A stretch of 43,086 nt of DNA from Candidatus Cloacimonadota bacterium (GCA_030621085.1 JAUXIJ010000022.1:1-43086), one strand, 5' to 3'. Shown: positions 1 through 8,635, counted from the first letter of the stretch. The notes: generated by a model from the letters alone, not told the origin. A program made the numbers and translations.

Positions 1-209
1 TCTATTGCAGCCTGAAAATCTAAGTTTGGAGTAAATTTCAAAAATGAACCGCAAGAATGTTCACCTTCAACTCGTTCTTCAGCATAAATTAATTCGTTGC
101 CCTGGTCATTATAGCTATCCGGTACGGAAACAAAATTTTTTTCAGTGCAACCAACAAGAAAAAGACCCGCAAAAAGTATAATGTAAGTAACAACTTTGTA
201 TATTTTCAT
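1..209 (-). CDS. Putative lipoprotein, N-terminal part only
   Basis: The reading frame starts at an ATG ending at 209, preceded by a good Shine-Dalgarno (AAGGAGA on the minus strand), and runs off the left edge of the window. The first 20 or so residues form a hydrophobic signal peptide ending in a lipobox (LVGC), so the protein should be lipidated and exported. The visible mature part (about 48 residues) is polar and matches no family I recognise. It lies 30 bases downstream of another small lipoprotein gene on the same strand and is probably co-transcribed with it. It was found by reading the strand directly because it is truncated by the window edge. Confidence 0.7.
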   Translation of the reverse strand, partial: MKIYKVVTYIILFAGLFLVGCTEKNFVSVPDSYNDQGNELIYAEERVEGEHSCGSFLKFTPNLDFQAAI

Positions 210-239
210 AAATCTCCTTTTGATTAATATCTTCATCAA

Positions 240-668
240 TTACTGCAATTGATACAGGTCGGTAATATCAATATCTTCTAAATCATCTCCTTTACTGATA
301 TGGAGAGTTTGTGGAATCGTAACTCCTGTAAGTGTATCAGCCACGCCATAATAGCCAACTCTATCTGTATCCAGGTCAAAAACAACGTTATTATTGGCAT
401 CATCAATTGCTGCTACATAGTAATCTCCTGCACTTACCTCTATCATGGTATAATTTCCATTAGAATTTGTTATCATTCCATTGGAAAGCGAAATACCCTG
501 GGTTACTTCATTCCCTGCTTCTAATAATAGTACATAGGCACCTGAAACAGCTTCTCCATTATTGCTTATATTCCCTGAAATAGTTGTAGTTATTGCTTTC
601 ACAACATCGTCACAACCGGATATTGTAATAACTAACAAAACTGCTAATAAAAAAAATCTTCTTTTCAT
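240..668 (-). CDS. Small lipoprotein with carboxypeptidase-regulatory-like beta-sandwich domain
   Basis: A 142-residue protein with an N-terminal signal peptide and lipobox (ISGC, Cys about residue 19), so probably membrane-anchored on the outside of the inner membrane or in the outer membrane. The mature part reads as one Ig-like/carboxypeptidase-regulatory-like domain: an SGNI start, an alternating strand pattern, the NSNGNYT turn and a SAGDYYVAAIDDANNN segment typical of these folds. Such domains bind surfaces or act as spacers; no catalytic residues are visible. It lies 20 bases downstream of the START-like gene in the same direction. Specific function unknown. Confidence 0.7.
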   Translation of the reverse strand: MKRRFFLLAVLLVITISGCDDVVKAITTTISGNISNNGEAVSGAYVLLLEAGNEVTQGISLSNGMITNSNGNYTMIEVSAGDYYVAAIDDANNNVVFDLDTDRVGYYGVADTLTGVTIPQTLHISKGDDLEDIDITDLYQLQ

Positions 669-688
669 TTTAATTCTCCTGTTTTTGT

Positions 689-1306
689 TTATGATTTCTC
701 TGCTCTTTCTTTTATTGCTTTCATATTAATCCTGAGAGGAGATAGATATAAGGAAAATTCTATCTCCGGTTTCTTGTTGATTAAAATTTTGACAACACCT
801 GTAAAGTTATCCCTATCAACCTCCTTTGTCCGAAAAAGCACAACACGTTTTCCTTCATCAATAGGAATAAATTTATAACGTCCTGTCTCTTTATTTCTTT
901 TTGTATCGAAAATTATTAATTCAGGTTTTTGTAAGATATATTTTGTAGTATAATTAACTGTAGAACCAACTCCCATAAATTTAAATTCTACAGCAGATTC
1001 GACTATCATCACATTACCTTGTTTATTAATAATTTTACATAACTTTTGTCCCGGTATAAAGTCAGGATAGTTTTCAAAATCAGTTATTACCTGCCATACT
1101 TTATCCAACGGCGCATCAATTATGATAGCATAATCAATGTATTTTAATTTTCCGTCTTTTTCTTCAATATGAATTAATTCTCCTTTTTTCAGTAATTTTT
1201 CCAAAGTTAATTCATCTAGTTCTTGCTCTAATATATTTGCAAAAGTATTATTTATAACCAACATAAATAAACTTACGATTATTATAATCACTAAAGTTTT
1301 TTTCAT
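689..1306 (-). CDS. Exported START/SRPBCC-fold lipid-binding-like protein
   Basis: 205 residues. The first about 22 residues are a hydrophobic signal or anchor, followed by a helical segment and then an SRPBCC (START/polyketide-cyclase/COQ10-like) domain from about residue 57. The recognisable part is IIIDAPLDKVWQVITDFENY, the usual first strand, helix and FENYPDFIPG loop of this fold, followed by long alternating strands. Members bind hydrophobic ligands in a deep pocket; the ligand cannot be told from sequence. It lies two bases downstream of the GtrA-like gene, so the two are probably translated from one message. An extracytoplasmic lipid-handling role is an inference from the signal peptide and the neighbours. 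Confidence 0.72.
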   Translation of the reverse strand: MKKTLVIIIIVSLFMLVINNTFANILEQELDELTLEKLLKKGELIHIEEKDGKLKYIDYAIIIDAPLDKVWQVITDFENYPDFIPGQKLCKIINKQGNVMIVESAVEFKFMGVGSTVNYTTKYILQKPELIIFDTKRNKETGRYKFIPIDEGKRVVLFRTKEVDRDNFTGVVKILINKKPEIEFSLYLSPLRINMKAIKERAEKS

Positions 1307-1308
1307 TA

Positions 1309-1719
1309 TTATTTTTTATCCCTCTTTATAAATATATACTTCTCACTTACAAAAAAGCTAACAATCCCGGAAAAGCATAATGCTAACACATTACAAATAA
1401 CAATATGAAAATGAAAGATTTCATGAATCACAGTTAGCAATCCTATTTTCACGATAAGGGAAATTAATAAGGCAAAATTATAATGTAGAAACAGCTTTAA
1501 AAAATCAGATTTCTTATTATGAACTCTATGATTCCATATCCAGAAATAGCAGATAATATAAGTTACAATAATTCCTAATTCATAGGAGATTGCCGGAGAT
1601 AATACATATTTTGTGAAATATGAATGAAAAAATAATGTTGTAAGTATCCATAAAACAGATGTATCGACAACTGCTCCGATAATTCCTCTTATTGCAAACT
1701 TAATGAAATTTCGCAACAT
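1309..1719 (-). CDS. GtrA-like membrane protein
   Basis: 136 residues with four strongly hydrophobic segments and a lysine-rich end, matching the size and layout of the GtrA/DPMS family. The N-terminal FIKFAIRGIIGAVVDTSVLW is the typical family opening (a glycine-rich first helix with VDT). GtrA proteins are thought to flip or help transfer undecaprenyl-linked sugars across the inner membrane during glycan decoration. No glycosyltransferase partner is visible next door, so the substrate is unknown. The gene follows the radical SAM gene by about 50 bases and abuts the START-like gene. Confidence 0.85.
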   Translation of the reverse strand: MLRNFIKFAIRGIIGAVVDTSVLWILTTLFFHSYFTKYVLSPAISYELGIIVTYIICYFWIWNHRVHNKKSDFLKLFLHYNFALLISLIVKIGLLTVIHEIFHFHIVICNVLALCFSGIVSFFVSEKYIFIKRDKK

Positions 1720-1770
1720 ATTAACTCACTAATTCAGACATTAGTTTTTCTTTATTAAACATTATGCTAT

Positions 1771-3234
1771 TCACTTTTTATCCTCTTTTTTATCGGATTC
1801 AAGATATTGTTCTTCCCAGATCGGATCGAGAAGTTCAGCAAGTTTTTCATCGTATTGGATCATTTTATTGTAATAATCATGATCATGCAAACAAATTGCT
1901 GCTGAAGGATACCCTGGTTTTGCTCCTGTCTTTATGAACAAATCATGCGCCTCTTTGTGATGATCCCGTATAAAACAAGGTCTTATCTCGTTTCCGCGTA
2001 CATCCGGTTTACACATAAAGTTATATGACAGTTGCCAGTCACGAACTCCTTTGAACAAATCAGAGTATAAAGCATCAGTTAGTGTTTTCCCCTTTTTCTT
2101 GAGATCATGAACATTATCCTTCCAGAATGGAACGAAAACACAAGGATAAATGTTACCATACCAGTCGATATAAAGATAACCTTCGGTGCGACCACCGGCA
2201 ATGCAACCGGAAGAGAAAGTACCGCCATTCCAGAAATCAGCAAAAAATAAACGCTCTTTTCTAACTATCTCTTGCTCTCGAGCCCACATTTTTGTTCGTA
2301 GTTCAGGAGAAACCTGATGTTCAACTTCCACACCTCTTCCAATCGGCATATATTGGAAAAGCCATTCATAAACTGCTCCCTGCTCATCGAAGTAAAATTT
2401 TATCATATCTTTTGAAATAAGTAATTCTGCATTTTCCGGAGTGGCAGTAACAGAAATACCAAACGGAACACCTGCATTTCGCAGATTCTCAAAGGCAGTA
2501 AGAATTCTTTTGTATGTTCCCTTTCCTCTTCGATCGTCTGTCTCTTTTTCAAATCCTTCCACAGAGATAGCAGTGGTAATATTTCCAACTTCTGCCAATC
2601 TTTTTGCTTTTTCTTTATCAATGAGTGTACCATTTGAATAAACAAGAAAATATTGTTCAGGATGACATCTTGCCACCTCAATAATATCTATATCTCCATC
2701 TCTCCAAAGAAATGGTTCTCCACCGGAAACAACCGTGAACCAGCTTCCCCATTTCTCATATTTCTCCTTGAGGATTCGTTCTACTTCTTCCAAAGAAAGA
2801 GAAGGAAGTCCTTTGGGAACACTGGCAGCATAACAATCTTTACAACGAAGATTACACTTACCTCCGGGTGAAAGAGTTATGAATGTTGGTGGCATTGTGC
2901 CATATTCTTCTTCAAATTTTTTCATCTTTTCTTTTATTTTGTTACTTTTTATAAGAAACTCTATGAAAAATAAATTTATTATTCGATCACGTACAGCAGG
3001 TGAGCCATTATCATACGTTTTAAATGCAGCACGTACAATATTTGATGCTATATAGAATTTGTCTTCTCGTTGACGTCGCGGACCAACTTTTATAGGATCT
3101 CCTTTATCCACAAAATGTTTGTATGCAATTTTCTCGAGAGGTGGTAAGGCTATTTTCCATGCTTTTGTAATTGAACTTAAATTTGCGATTTGCTTTGCGA
3201 TAAATTCGCTGAATTTCATTGTACTAGTTTTCAT
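1771..3234 (-). CDS. Radical SAM protein with SPASM-like C-terminal region
   Basis: 487 residues. The radical SAM cluster motif CxxxCxxC is present (Cys127, Cys131, Cys134) after an LSPGGKCNLRC segment, followed by GGEPFLW, the usual SAM-binding GGE motif. A later cysteine-containing stretch (SSGCIAGGRTEGYLYIDWYG, then NIYPC) looks like the start of a SPASM-type auxiliary cluster region, with a further Cys near CFIRDHHKEA. The first about 115 residues form an extra helical region. The start is supported by AAAAGGAG eight bases upstream. The substrate is not predictable. The gene lies 42 bases downstream of the GNAT-like gene and in the same direction as fabH, so lipid or cofactor modification is possible but unproven. 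Confidence 0.85.
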   Translation of the reverse strand: MKTSTMKFSEFIAKQIANLSSITKAWKIALPPLEKIAYKHFVDKGDPIKVGPRRQREDKFYIASNIVRAAFKTYDNGSPAVRDRIINLFFIEFLIKSNKIKEKMKKFEEEYGTMPPTFITLSPGGKCNLRCKDCYAASVPKGLPSLSLEEVERILKEKYEKWGSWFTVVSGGEPFLWRDGDIDIIEVARCHPEQYFLVYSNGTLIDKEKAKRLAEVGNITTAISVEGFEKETDDRRGKGTYKRILTAFENLRNAGVPFGISVTATPENAELLISKDMIKFYFDEQGAVYEWLFQYMPIGRGVEVEHQVSPELRTKMWAREQEIVRKERLFFADFWNGGTFSSGCIAGGRTEGYLYIDWYGNIYPCVFVPFWKDNVHDLKKKGKTLTDALYSDLFKGVRDWQLSYNFMCKPDVRGNEIRPCFIRDHHKEAHDLFIKTGAKPGYPSAAICLHDHDYYNKMIQYDEKLAELLDPIWEEQYLESDKKEDKK

Positions 3235-3276
3235 GATTAACTCCTTTTATTATTTTTTTATTCTTATCATTATAAA

Positions 3277-4410
3277 TCATAAATATTTAATAAAACATCT
3301 TCTTCTTTTATGCTGTCTTCTATCGAAAAACTTCCACTGTGCTTGAACCTTGGTATTACTCTCAAGTTCCGGATTACTTTCTGCTTTTTCAAATCCGTGT
3401 TTTACATAAATTTTAATAAGTTCATTAAAGAGAAGAGAATTCACTCCTTTAGCTTGCAGGTCTGGGCGAACAGCAACTAAATACAGATCGATCAGATTGT
3501 TCTTTTTCAGGGCTTTAAGAATGTGAATAAACCCAAAGGGAAGAAGTTTGCCTTTTGCCTTTTGAAAAGATCTGGACAGTGATGGGAATGTTAATCCAAA
3601 AGCTGCTACCTTGTCATTTTCATCAAGGATAATACTGATAAATTCCGGATTGGCAAAACTTATGTATTGTTTAACATAACTTTTAATCTGTTTTTCGCTT
3701 AGTGGAACGAATCCATATAGTTCTTCATAAGCTGTGTTCAGCACCTGGAACATATCCATTAAATATGGTTTTATCTCTTTTATCTTAGATGCATGGAGTA
3801 TTTTCAATTTATTTCTTTTCTGAACAACTTTAGCTATTCTTTCAATTTTTTCAGGTACTTTCTTCGGTACTTTTACTTCAAATTCAATCCAATCGGCATC
3901 TTTTTCATAACCCAGCTTTCTGATATGTTCGGCATAATAGGGGTAATTATAGATCGTGGCTATAGTTCCCAGCTCGTTAAAGCCTTCTATGAGCATTCCT
4001 TCAGGATCGAGATCCGTGAAACCAAGAGGACCATGAACTGCTTCCATTCTGTTTCCTTTTGCCCAATTTTCTACTTTATTGAGAAGTGCTTTTGATACAT
4101 TCTCATCATCAATAAAATCTATCCAGCCAAAACGACAGTATTTATCCTTCCATTTTTCTATGAATCGATAATTAATAATACCGGCAATTCTTCCCACGAC
4201 CTTTTCATTTTTGTAAGCAAGCCATAACTTAGCATCGCAGAATTCAAAAGCAGGATTTTTTTCTTTTTGAAAGAGACTCATCTCGTCTTTTTTTAACTGT
4301 GGAATCCAGTATTTATTTCCTTTATAAAGATTATAGGGAAACGCTACGAATTTTCTTAGATCTTTTTTACTTTTTACTTCTTTTATTACAATATCCACTA
4401 TTACCAACAT
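3277..4410 (-). CDS. GNAT-fold acetyltransferase-like protein
   Basis: About 377 residues. The N-terminal part (KEVKSKKDLRKFVAFPYNLY, then AYKNEKVVGRIAGIIN) and the C-terminal tail (NPELESNTKVQAQWKFFDRR) are the conserved ends of a widespread family of roughly 370-residue proteins usually annotated as N-acetyltransferases. They carry a divergent GNAT fold, and the middle segment LYLVAVRPDLQAKGVNSLLF resembles the acetyl-CoA-binding loop. Substrate unknown. The start is uncertain: ATG ending at 4428, ATG at 4410 or GTG at 4398 are all possible. I chose 4410 because a GGAG sits upstream and the overlap with the fabH stop is short. The overlap suggests translational coupling with fabH. Confidence 0.75.
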   Translation of the reverse strand: MLVIVDIVIKEVKSKKDLRKFVAFPYNLYKGNKYWIPQLKKDEMSLFQKEKNPAFEFCDAKLWLAYKNEKVVGRIAGIINYRFIEKWKDKYCRFGWIDFIDDENVSKALLNKVENWAKGNRMEAVHGPLGFTDLDPEGMLIEGFNELGTIATIYNYPYYAEHIRKLGYEKDADWIEFEVKVPKKVPEKIERIAKVVQKRNKLKILHASKIKEIKPYLMDMFQVLNTAYEELYGFVPLSEKQIKSYVKQYISFANPEFISIILDENDKVAAFGLTFPSLSRSFQKAKGKLLPFGFIHILKALKKNNLIDLYLVAVRPDLQAKGVNSLLFNELIKIYVKHGFEKAESNPELESNTKVQAQWKFFDRRQHKRRRCFIKYL

Positions 4411-5396
4411 ATTACTATCGCTCCCCATGTTAACCCAGCGCCAAAGGCAGTTAAAACTACGATATCTCCTTTCTTGATTTTTCCTTGAGATATAGCCTCA
4501 TCTAAAGCAATAGGAATTGAAGCTGCAGAAGTATTCCCATACTTTTCTAAATTTATCATTATTTTTTCTAATGGCAGATGTAATTTCTTAGCAACAGCTT
4601 TTAAAATACGAATATTTGCCTGATGAGGTATAAGAATATCTATATCCTTTCTTTGTAATCCTACTTTATCTAAAGCCTTTATTACAGAATCAACCATCAT
4701 TTTATTAGCAAATTTATATACTTTTTTTCCTTCCATTTTTATGAAGTGTTGTCTTTGCTTGATAGTTTTTTTTGTTACTGGTAATCGAGAACCTCCTGCA
4801 GGTATTTTAAGCAAATCAGCACCGGAGCCATCAGAACCAAAATCGAATGAAATTATATTCTTTCCTTTCTGTCCTTTCTTGATAATAATTGCACCTGCTC
4901 CATCACCAAATAAAACACAAGTATTTTTATCTTCCCAATCTACCGTTCGGGAAAAGATTTCTGTTCCAATTATCATCGCAGTATTATAATTACTGTTTTT
5001 CAGTATAGATTCTGCCACAAACAGCGAATAAATCGAACCGGAACAAGCAGCGGATAAATCGAAACAAACAGCATTTTTCAAACCAAGCTTATGTTGCGTT
5101 ATACAAGCAGTTGAAGGAAAGTAATAATCAGGAAAATGAGTTGCTATAATTAATAAATCAACATCTTTGGGATTAATATTTGCTTTTTCTAAAGCATTTA
5201 TTCCCGCTTTTGCTGCAATATCCGATGCTGCTTCTTTTTTATCAGCTATTCGTCTTTCTTCAATACCTGTTCTTGTTTTTATCCATTCATCGGTAGTATC
5301 TACTATTTTTTCTAAATCGAAATTAGTCAGGATTTTGTCAGGAACATAAAAGCCTGTTCCGACTATTCCAATTTTGTCAGAATTTTCCATATTCAT
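4401..5396 (-). CDS. fabH: 3-oxoacyl-ACP synthase III (KAS III)
   Basis: About 331 residues, the normal FabH length. KAS III condenses acetyl-CoA with malonyl-ACP to start fatty-acid chains in the cytoplasm. The thiolase-fold catalytic triad is visible: Cys near residue 118 in DLSAACSGS, His in LIPHQANIRI and Asn in KYGNTSAASIP. The N-terminus IGIVGTGFYVPDKILTN and DTTDEWIKTRTGI are classical FabH signatures. ATG at 5396 is preferred over an in-frame GTG at 5402 because GGAG lies eight bases before it. It follows the TetR gene by about 60 bases and overlaps the GNAT-like gene, which suggests a TetR-controlled lipid operon. A FabH-like enzyme acting on another acyl starter cannot be excluded. 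Confidence 0.92.
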   Translation of the reverse strand: MNMENSDKIGIVGTGFYVPDKILTNFDLEKIVDTTDEWIKTRTGIEERRIADKKEAASDIAAKAGINALEKANINPKDVDLLIIATHFPDYYFPSTACITQHKLGLKNAVCFDLSAACSGSIYSLFVAESILKNSNYNTAMIIGTEIFSRTVDWEDKNTCVLFGDGAGAIIIKKGQKGKNIISFDFGSDGSGADLLKIPAGGSRLPVTKKTIKQRQHFIKMEGKKVYKFANKMMVDSVIKALDKVGLQRKDIDILIPHQANIRILKAVAKKLHLPLEKIMINLEKYGNTSAASIPIALDEAISQGKIKKGDIVVLTAFGAGLTWGAIVICW

Positions 5397-5458
5397 TATC
5401 ACTACTCCAATTTTCGACTAATATAGTTGTTAGTTCGGTTTTTTATTAAAAAAATATT

Positions 5459-6037
5459 TCATCTTTTTACGATACCATTAAAAAGAATTTCCATGAGTTT
5501 ATCGATATTTTTTTCAATTTCAGGAAAAGAAATACCTGTTAACCAAGGATACTCCATACCTTTGAAAGCGGAAGCAATTGCAAAGGCTGTTAATTCTATA
5601 TCGTTGATATTAAAGATTCCTTTATCTTCTCCATCCTGCAAAATCTCTCGGATAGTATATAGTTCTTCTCTGCTGTTTTTCCCCCGTATTTTTTCAATGA
5701 ATGCGTAATGCTCCAGATACTCATCTTTAAGCGCACTATTGATATTAACAAGCTCTTTGAGATATTCCATTTTCTTCAAAATGTAAATTTTCATTTTCTT
5801 TTGTGGAGTATTTTCATTGATAATCGCTTCCCTTATTTTTTCTCTAAGGAATTTGTTTTCTTGTTTAACTACTTCTTTAAATATCTCTTCTTTGCTTTGG
5901 AAATAATGATACAAAGAAGCTTTCCCCATGCGAGCAGCTTTAGCAATTTCATCGACAGTTGTTTTTAACAAACCATGTCTGGAAAATATGTTTTGAGCAA
6001 CTTGTGTGATGAGTTGCTTCTTGGGATTATCTTTCAA
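5459..6037 (-). CDS. TetR/AcrR family transcriptional regulator
   Basis: 192 residues. The N-terminal helix-turn-helix is clear: TTVDEIAKAARMGKASLYHY, then FQSKEEIFKEVV, at about residues 25-57. The rest is the all-helical ligand-binding and dimerisation domain. The start codon is TTG at 6037, chosen because a strong AGGAGG lies five to six bases upstream on the minus strand and no in-frame ATG fits better. Its position just upstream of fabH suggests it senses an acyl-CoA or fatty acid and controls the following genes, as FabR/FadR-type TetR proteins do in other bacteria. An imperfect inverted repeat lies just upstream and could be its own operator. Confidence 0.9.
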   Translation of the reverse strand: MKDNPKKQLITQVAQNIFSRHGLLKTTVDEIAKAARMGKASLYHYFQSKEEIFKEVVKQENKFLREKIREAIINENTPQKKMKIYILKKMEYLKELVNINSALKDEYLEHYAFIEKIRGKNSREELYTIREILQDGEDKGIFNINDIELTAFAIASAFKGMEYPWLTGISFPEIEKNIDKLMEILFNGIVKR

Positions 6038-6053
6038 ACTTACCTCCTATTTA

Positions 6054-6078
6054 TCGAACAATTACGTTCAACGGTCGA
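6054..6078. promoter_or_regulatory. Possible TetR operator (imperfect inverted repeat)
   Basis: Directly upstream of the TetR start, TCGA at 6054-6057 and TCGA at 6075-6078 bracket an imperfect dyad, and GAAC (6056-6059) and GTTC (6066-6069) form a second, shorter dyad with six bases between. Autoregulation from such a site is usual for TetR proteins. The match is short and this is a tentative call. Confidence 0.3.
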
Positions 6079-6152
6079 AAAAAATATATAGATTTATTTT
6101 GGCAAGTTTTTTTCTGAAAGTTCAAATGACTGTTAGTTATTTAACAAAAAAA

Positions 6153-7142
6153 TTATTTCTCTATTTTAAATTCCCAGTGAACCTGCTCTTGTGTTTTGAA
6201 TGTATAAACCCGCAGGAAGTTCAACATCCGGGTAATAGGATAGCCACTCTCGATAAAAAAATAATCGAACTTTTCCAGATTTTTTTCAATTCTTTTATCT
6301 TCCAGCAGACTGGAATCCACAAAAAGAACATAATCAGATGTATTTAGAGTATCTACCGCTGAATCATCATACAGCAGAAAATGCACTTTGTTATGATGAT
6401 AAATTGCAGATGAATCTCTAACTGCAGTAAAATATTCTTTGTTCTCTTCCGAAGAAAAAACAATAATCGGTTTATGGGGATGAAACGCTTCCACGATACG
6501 CCCCGGTTGATCTTCCAGTTTTTTATGTTCATAAGTATGAATCAATCCTTTCACTCCGCTGAAGGTGAACCACACAGCAATAAAAATAGAAGCGAACTGA
6601 GCGATCAGTTTCATTTTATTGATCTTGGAAAACTGACTTACAAAGGCAAGCGGCATCAGGAAAACAGAAGTACCAAAGAAGAAACCCAGAAACAGCATCA
6701 TCCCGCTAAAAGCGCCACCCAGGTTAACTGCCTTGGAAAGAGCAATAAGAAATGCAGGGCAGAAACTAATGCCCGTGAGAACTCCCAAAAGAAATGCACT
6801 TTTTGTAAAACGGGTCACCCCGGGAATGTGACATTTTTTTTCTTTTTTCCTGGTACGCACTGCCGAAAGAACCAGATAAGCAGACAATAGAATATAAGCA
6901 ATGGAAGTAAATAATTCCCGATCGATCGAACCGATCTGAGCGCCGGCATAACCAGCCACAGCCCCAAAAGCCAGATAAGAAAAGAACCTGCCTGCTGAAA
7001 TTTCTACTACAGTTAAAATGCTTTTACTCAACTTTCTGTCTTCCGAAATAAGATATGGCAAATAGATCGGGGCACAGGTCATCAGGCATATCGTGCCGGT
7101 GGAAAGCCCTAATATAAATCCTTCGATCAGTATTTGCAGCAT
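6153..7142 (-). CDS. CcdA/DsbD-like (TauE/UreH-type) membrane electron-transfer protein
   Basis: 329 residues: about six membrane helices in residues 1-205, then a soluble C-terminal part of about 110 residues. Two cysteine motifs sit in equivalent places of the two structural repeats: TCAPIYLPYL in the first helix and FCPAFLIAL in the fourth. In CcdA/DsbD-type proteins a cysteine pair in these helices carries electrons from cytoplasmic thioredoxin to the periplasm; here that role is inferred. The C-terminal part has no CxxC and I do not recognise it. The start has AAGGAA upstream. The gene is last in a five-gene operon with three exported ferredoxins and an outer-membrane barrel, eight bases after the barrel gene, which favours a redox role over metal or sulfite export. 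Confidence 0.75.
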   Translation of the reverse strand: MLQILIEGFILGLSTGTICLMTCAPIYLPYLISEDRKLSKSILTVVEISAGRFFSYLAFGAVAGYAGAQIGSIDRELFTSIAYILLSAYLVLSAVRTRKKEKKCHIPGVTRFTKSAFLLGVLTGISFCPAFLIALSKAVNLGGAFSGMMLFLGFFFGTSVFLMPLAFVSQFSKINKMKLIAQFASIFIAVWFTFSGVKGLIHTYEHKKLEDQPGRIVEAFHPHKPIIVFSSEENKEYFTAVRDSSAIYHHNKVHFLLYDDSAVDTLNTSDYVLFVDSSLLEDKRIEKNLEKFDYFFIESGYPITRMLNFLRVYTFKTQEQVHWEFKIEK

Positions 7143-7150
7143 ATAGTTCC

Positions 7151-8380
7151 TTAGAAGATAAGAGTTGTACCCAAAGAGATAATATTCTGGGTCGAATTAT
7201 TGTTGAAATCGGTAAATTTATTGTTTAGCCAGATAGATCTGAGCGGGGTTATGAAATACTCACATTTAGCAGAACAGGTACAAAAAAGTTCACTCGCATA
7301 CTTTACTCCGGCTGTTAGATAAATACCTTCAAACAGATATTGGTTCACCTCCCCAAATATCAGGTTTCCATTGTTTTCGGGATTATATTTAACTCCCACC
7401 AGCATGAACGAATCCTTCATATTCTGCGTTAAATAGCTGTATTTAAAATGCAGACGCAGCATATTCGAAATACGGAAGAACTTGGATTGATCCTCATCAT
7501 AACAGGAACGATTTATATACGTTACAAACCCAGCCCATGAATTCCCAAACCGTTTTGTATATCTTGCTTCCGTAAGAAAATAATGATCTTTTTCATCATC
7601 GATGCTGTCGAAATTGTTATTGTAATACACTACTTCTGTTTTTAGAGCATTAAAGAAGTCAAAGCGGTTATCGAATTCCAAGCCGATGCCAAGATTTGAA
7701 TCATCAAATTCATCAAAATTGTTCAGGTCATCTTTATAATATCCACTGACAAATGCTCTCCATTGATCTGAAATATTGTAAGAAAACTCTGCATAAGAAT
7801 AGATATCATTATCCCAGGCAGATTCGGATTCAAATACTTCATCCTCTTCAATGGTTAAATACTCATAATCAAGATTCCTGAGATTCCCATAAAGAGAGAT
7901 ATGAAAACGTCCATGATTTCCTTTGTAATGTAGAGCAGTATTATGAATCATCTGCTGTTGTGTGCTATGCTCCACACCGGGAATATTCAAGAAATTCGTA
8001 GCGGCTGGATTATAAGCTCGATTGGCATATTGAAGTTTGAAGTATTGTGACTCATTCTGGTAATAAAGCTTGAATCTGGCATCATTAAAGAAAAATGAAT
8101 TCTTGAATTCATGACTCAAATCCGAGACGAAAAGATCGTTCTCCACTGTAAATGTAATGTTTGTTAACAGGTCTCCGCTGATCTCGTGTTGCCAGTAAAT
8201 TCCTTCTTTGGAAGCGGTGTCTATAGTTTCTACTTGCGGAGTAGCTCCGGCAGTTATATCTATATCATGTTCTGCATTTGTGGTGAAATTTCTTAATGAA
8301 ACCTGCATCCATTGAGTTAACCCAAATAGATGAAGGTGAATAAAAATGATGGCCAGCAAGACCAATATGATTTTTCTCAT
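7151..8380 (-). CDS. Outer-membrane beta-barrel protein
   Basis: 409 residues with an N-terminal signal peptide (about 20 residues) and then almost entirely alternating polar/aromatic strands (for example FKLYYQNESQYFKLQYANRA and HYFLTEARYTKRF), ending in a C-terminal phenylalanine. This is the pattern of an outer-membrane barrel with perhaps 14-18 strands. No known porin family is recognisable. A CxCxxxC cluster (FCTCSAKC) lies about 50 residues from the C-terminus and one more Cys lies at NRSCYDED, which is unusual for a barrel. It is packed between a lipoprotein ferredoxin gene (12-base gap) and the CcdA-like gene (8-base gap). A role as the outer-membrane sleeve of an electron conduit is my inference from the context. 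Confidence 0.75.
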   Translation of the reverse strand: MRKIILVLLAIIFIHLHLFGLTQWMQVSLRNFTTNAEHDIDITAGATPQVETIDTASKEGIYWQHEISGDLLTNITFTVENDLFVSDLSHEFKNSFFFNDARFKLYYQNESQYFKLQYANRAYNPAATNFLNIPGVEHSTQQQMIHNTALHYKGNHGRFHISLYGNLRNLDYEYLTIEEDEVFESESAWDNDIYSYAEFSYNISDQWRAFVSGYYKDDLNNFDEFDDSNLGIGLEFDNRFDFFNALKTEVVYYNNNFDSIDDEKDHYFLTEARYTKRFGNSWAGFVTYINRSCYDEDQSKFFRISNMLRLHFKYSYLTQNMKDSFMLVGVKYNPENNGNLIFGEVNQYLFEGIYLTAGVKYASELFCTCSAKCEYFITPLRSIWLNNKFTDFNNNSTQNIISLGTTLIF

Positions 8381-8392
8381 TCTGCTGCCCGT

Positions 8393-8635
8393 TTAATGAA
8401 TTGCGTCTTTAGGGCAAATGGTAACACACTTTCCGCATTGATTACATTTTGTTTGATCGATCACAGCTTTGCCGTCCGGGCCAAATTCGATGGCATCCAT
8501 CGGACATATTTGAATGCATTCTCCACAGGAATTACAGGCACTCGAATCTATATTATATTCGGGATTGCTTACTTTATCACAACCAATATAAATAAGAATA
8601 CCAAATAGCAGTATCAGAAATAACAATTTCTTCAT
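8393..8635 (-). CDS. Lipoprotein ferredoxin, 2[4Fe-4S]
   Basis: 80 residues. A hydrophobic N-terminus ends in a lipobox cysteine (YIGC, Cys19), so the protein should be exported by Sec and lipidated. The mature part is a complete bacterial ferredoxin with two CxxCxxCxxxCP motifs (Cys34, 37, 40, 44, and a second set near residues 63-73). Ferredoxins are normally cytoplasmic, so an exported lipidated one is uncommon. The residue after Cys19 is Asp, which in Escherichia coli retains lipoproteins in the inner membrane; whether this rule holds here is unknown. The start overlaps the stop of the preceding ferredoxin gene by four bases (ATGA), so the two are translationally coupled. Electron carrier in or facing the periplasm. 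Confidence 0.9.
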   Translation of the reverse strand: MKKLLFLILLFGILIYIGCDKVSNPEYNIDSSACNSCGECIQICPMDAIEFGPDGKAVIDQTKCNQCGKCVTICPKDAIH

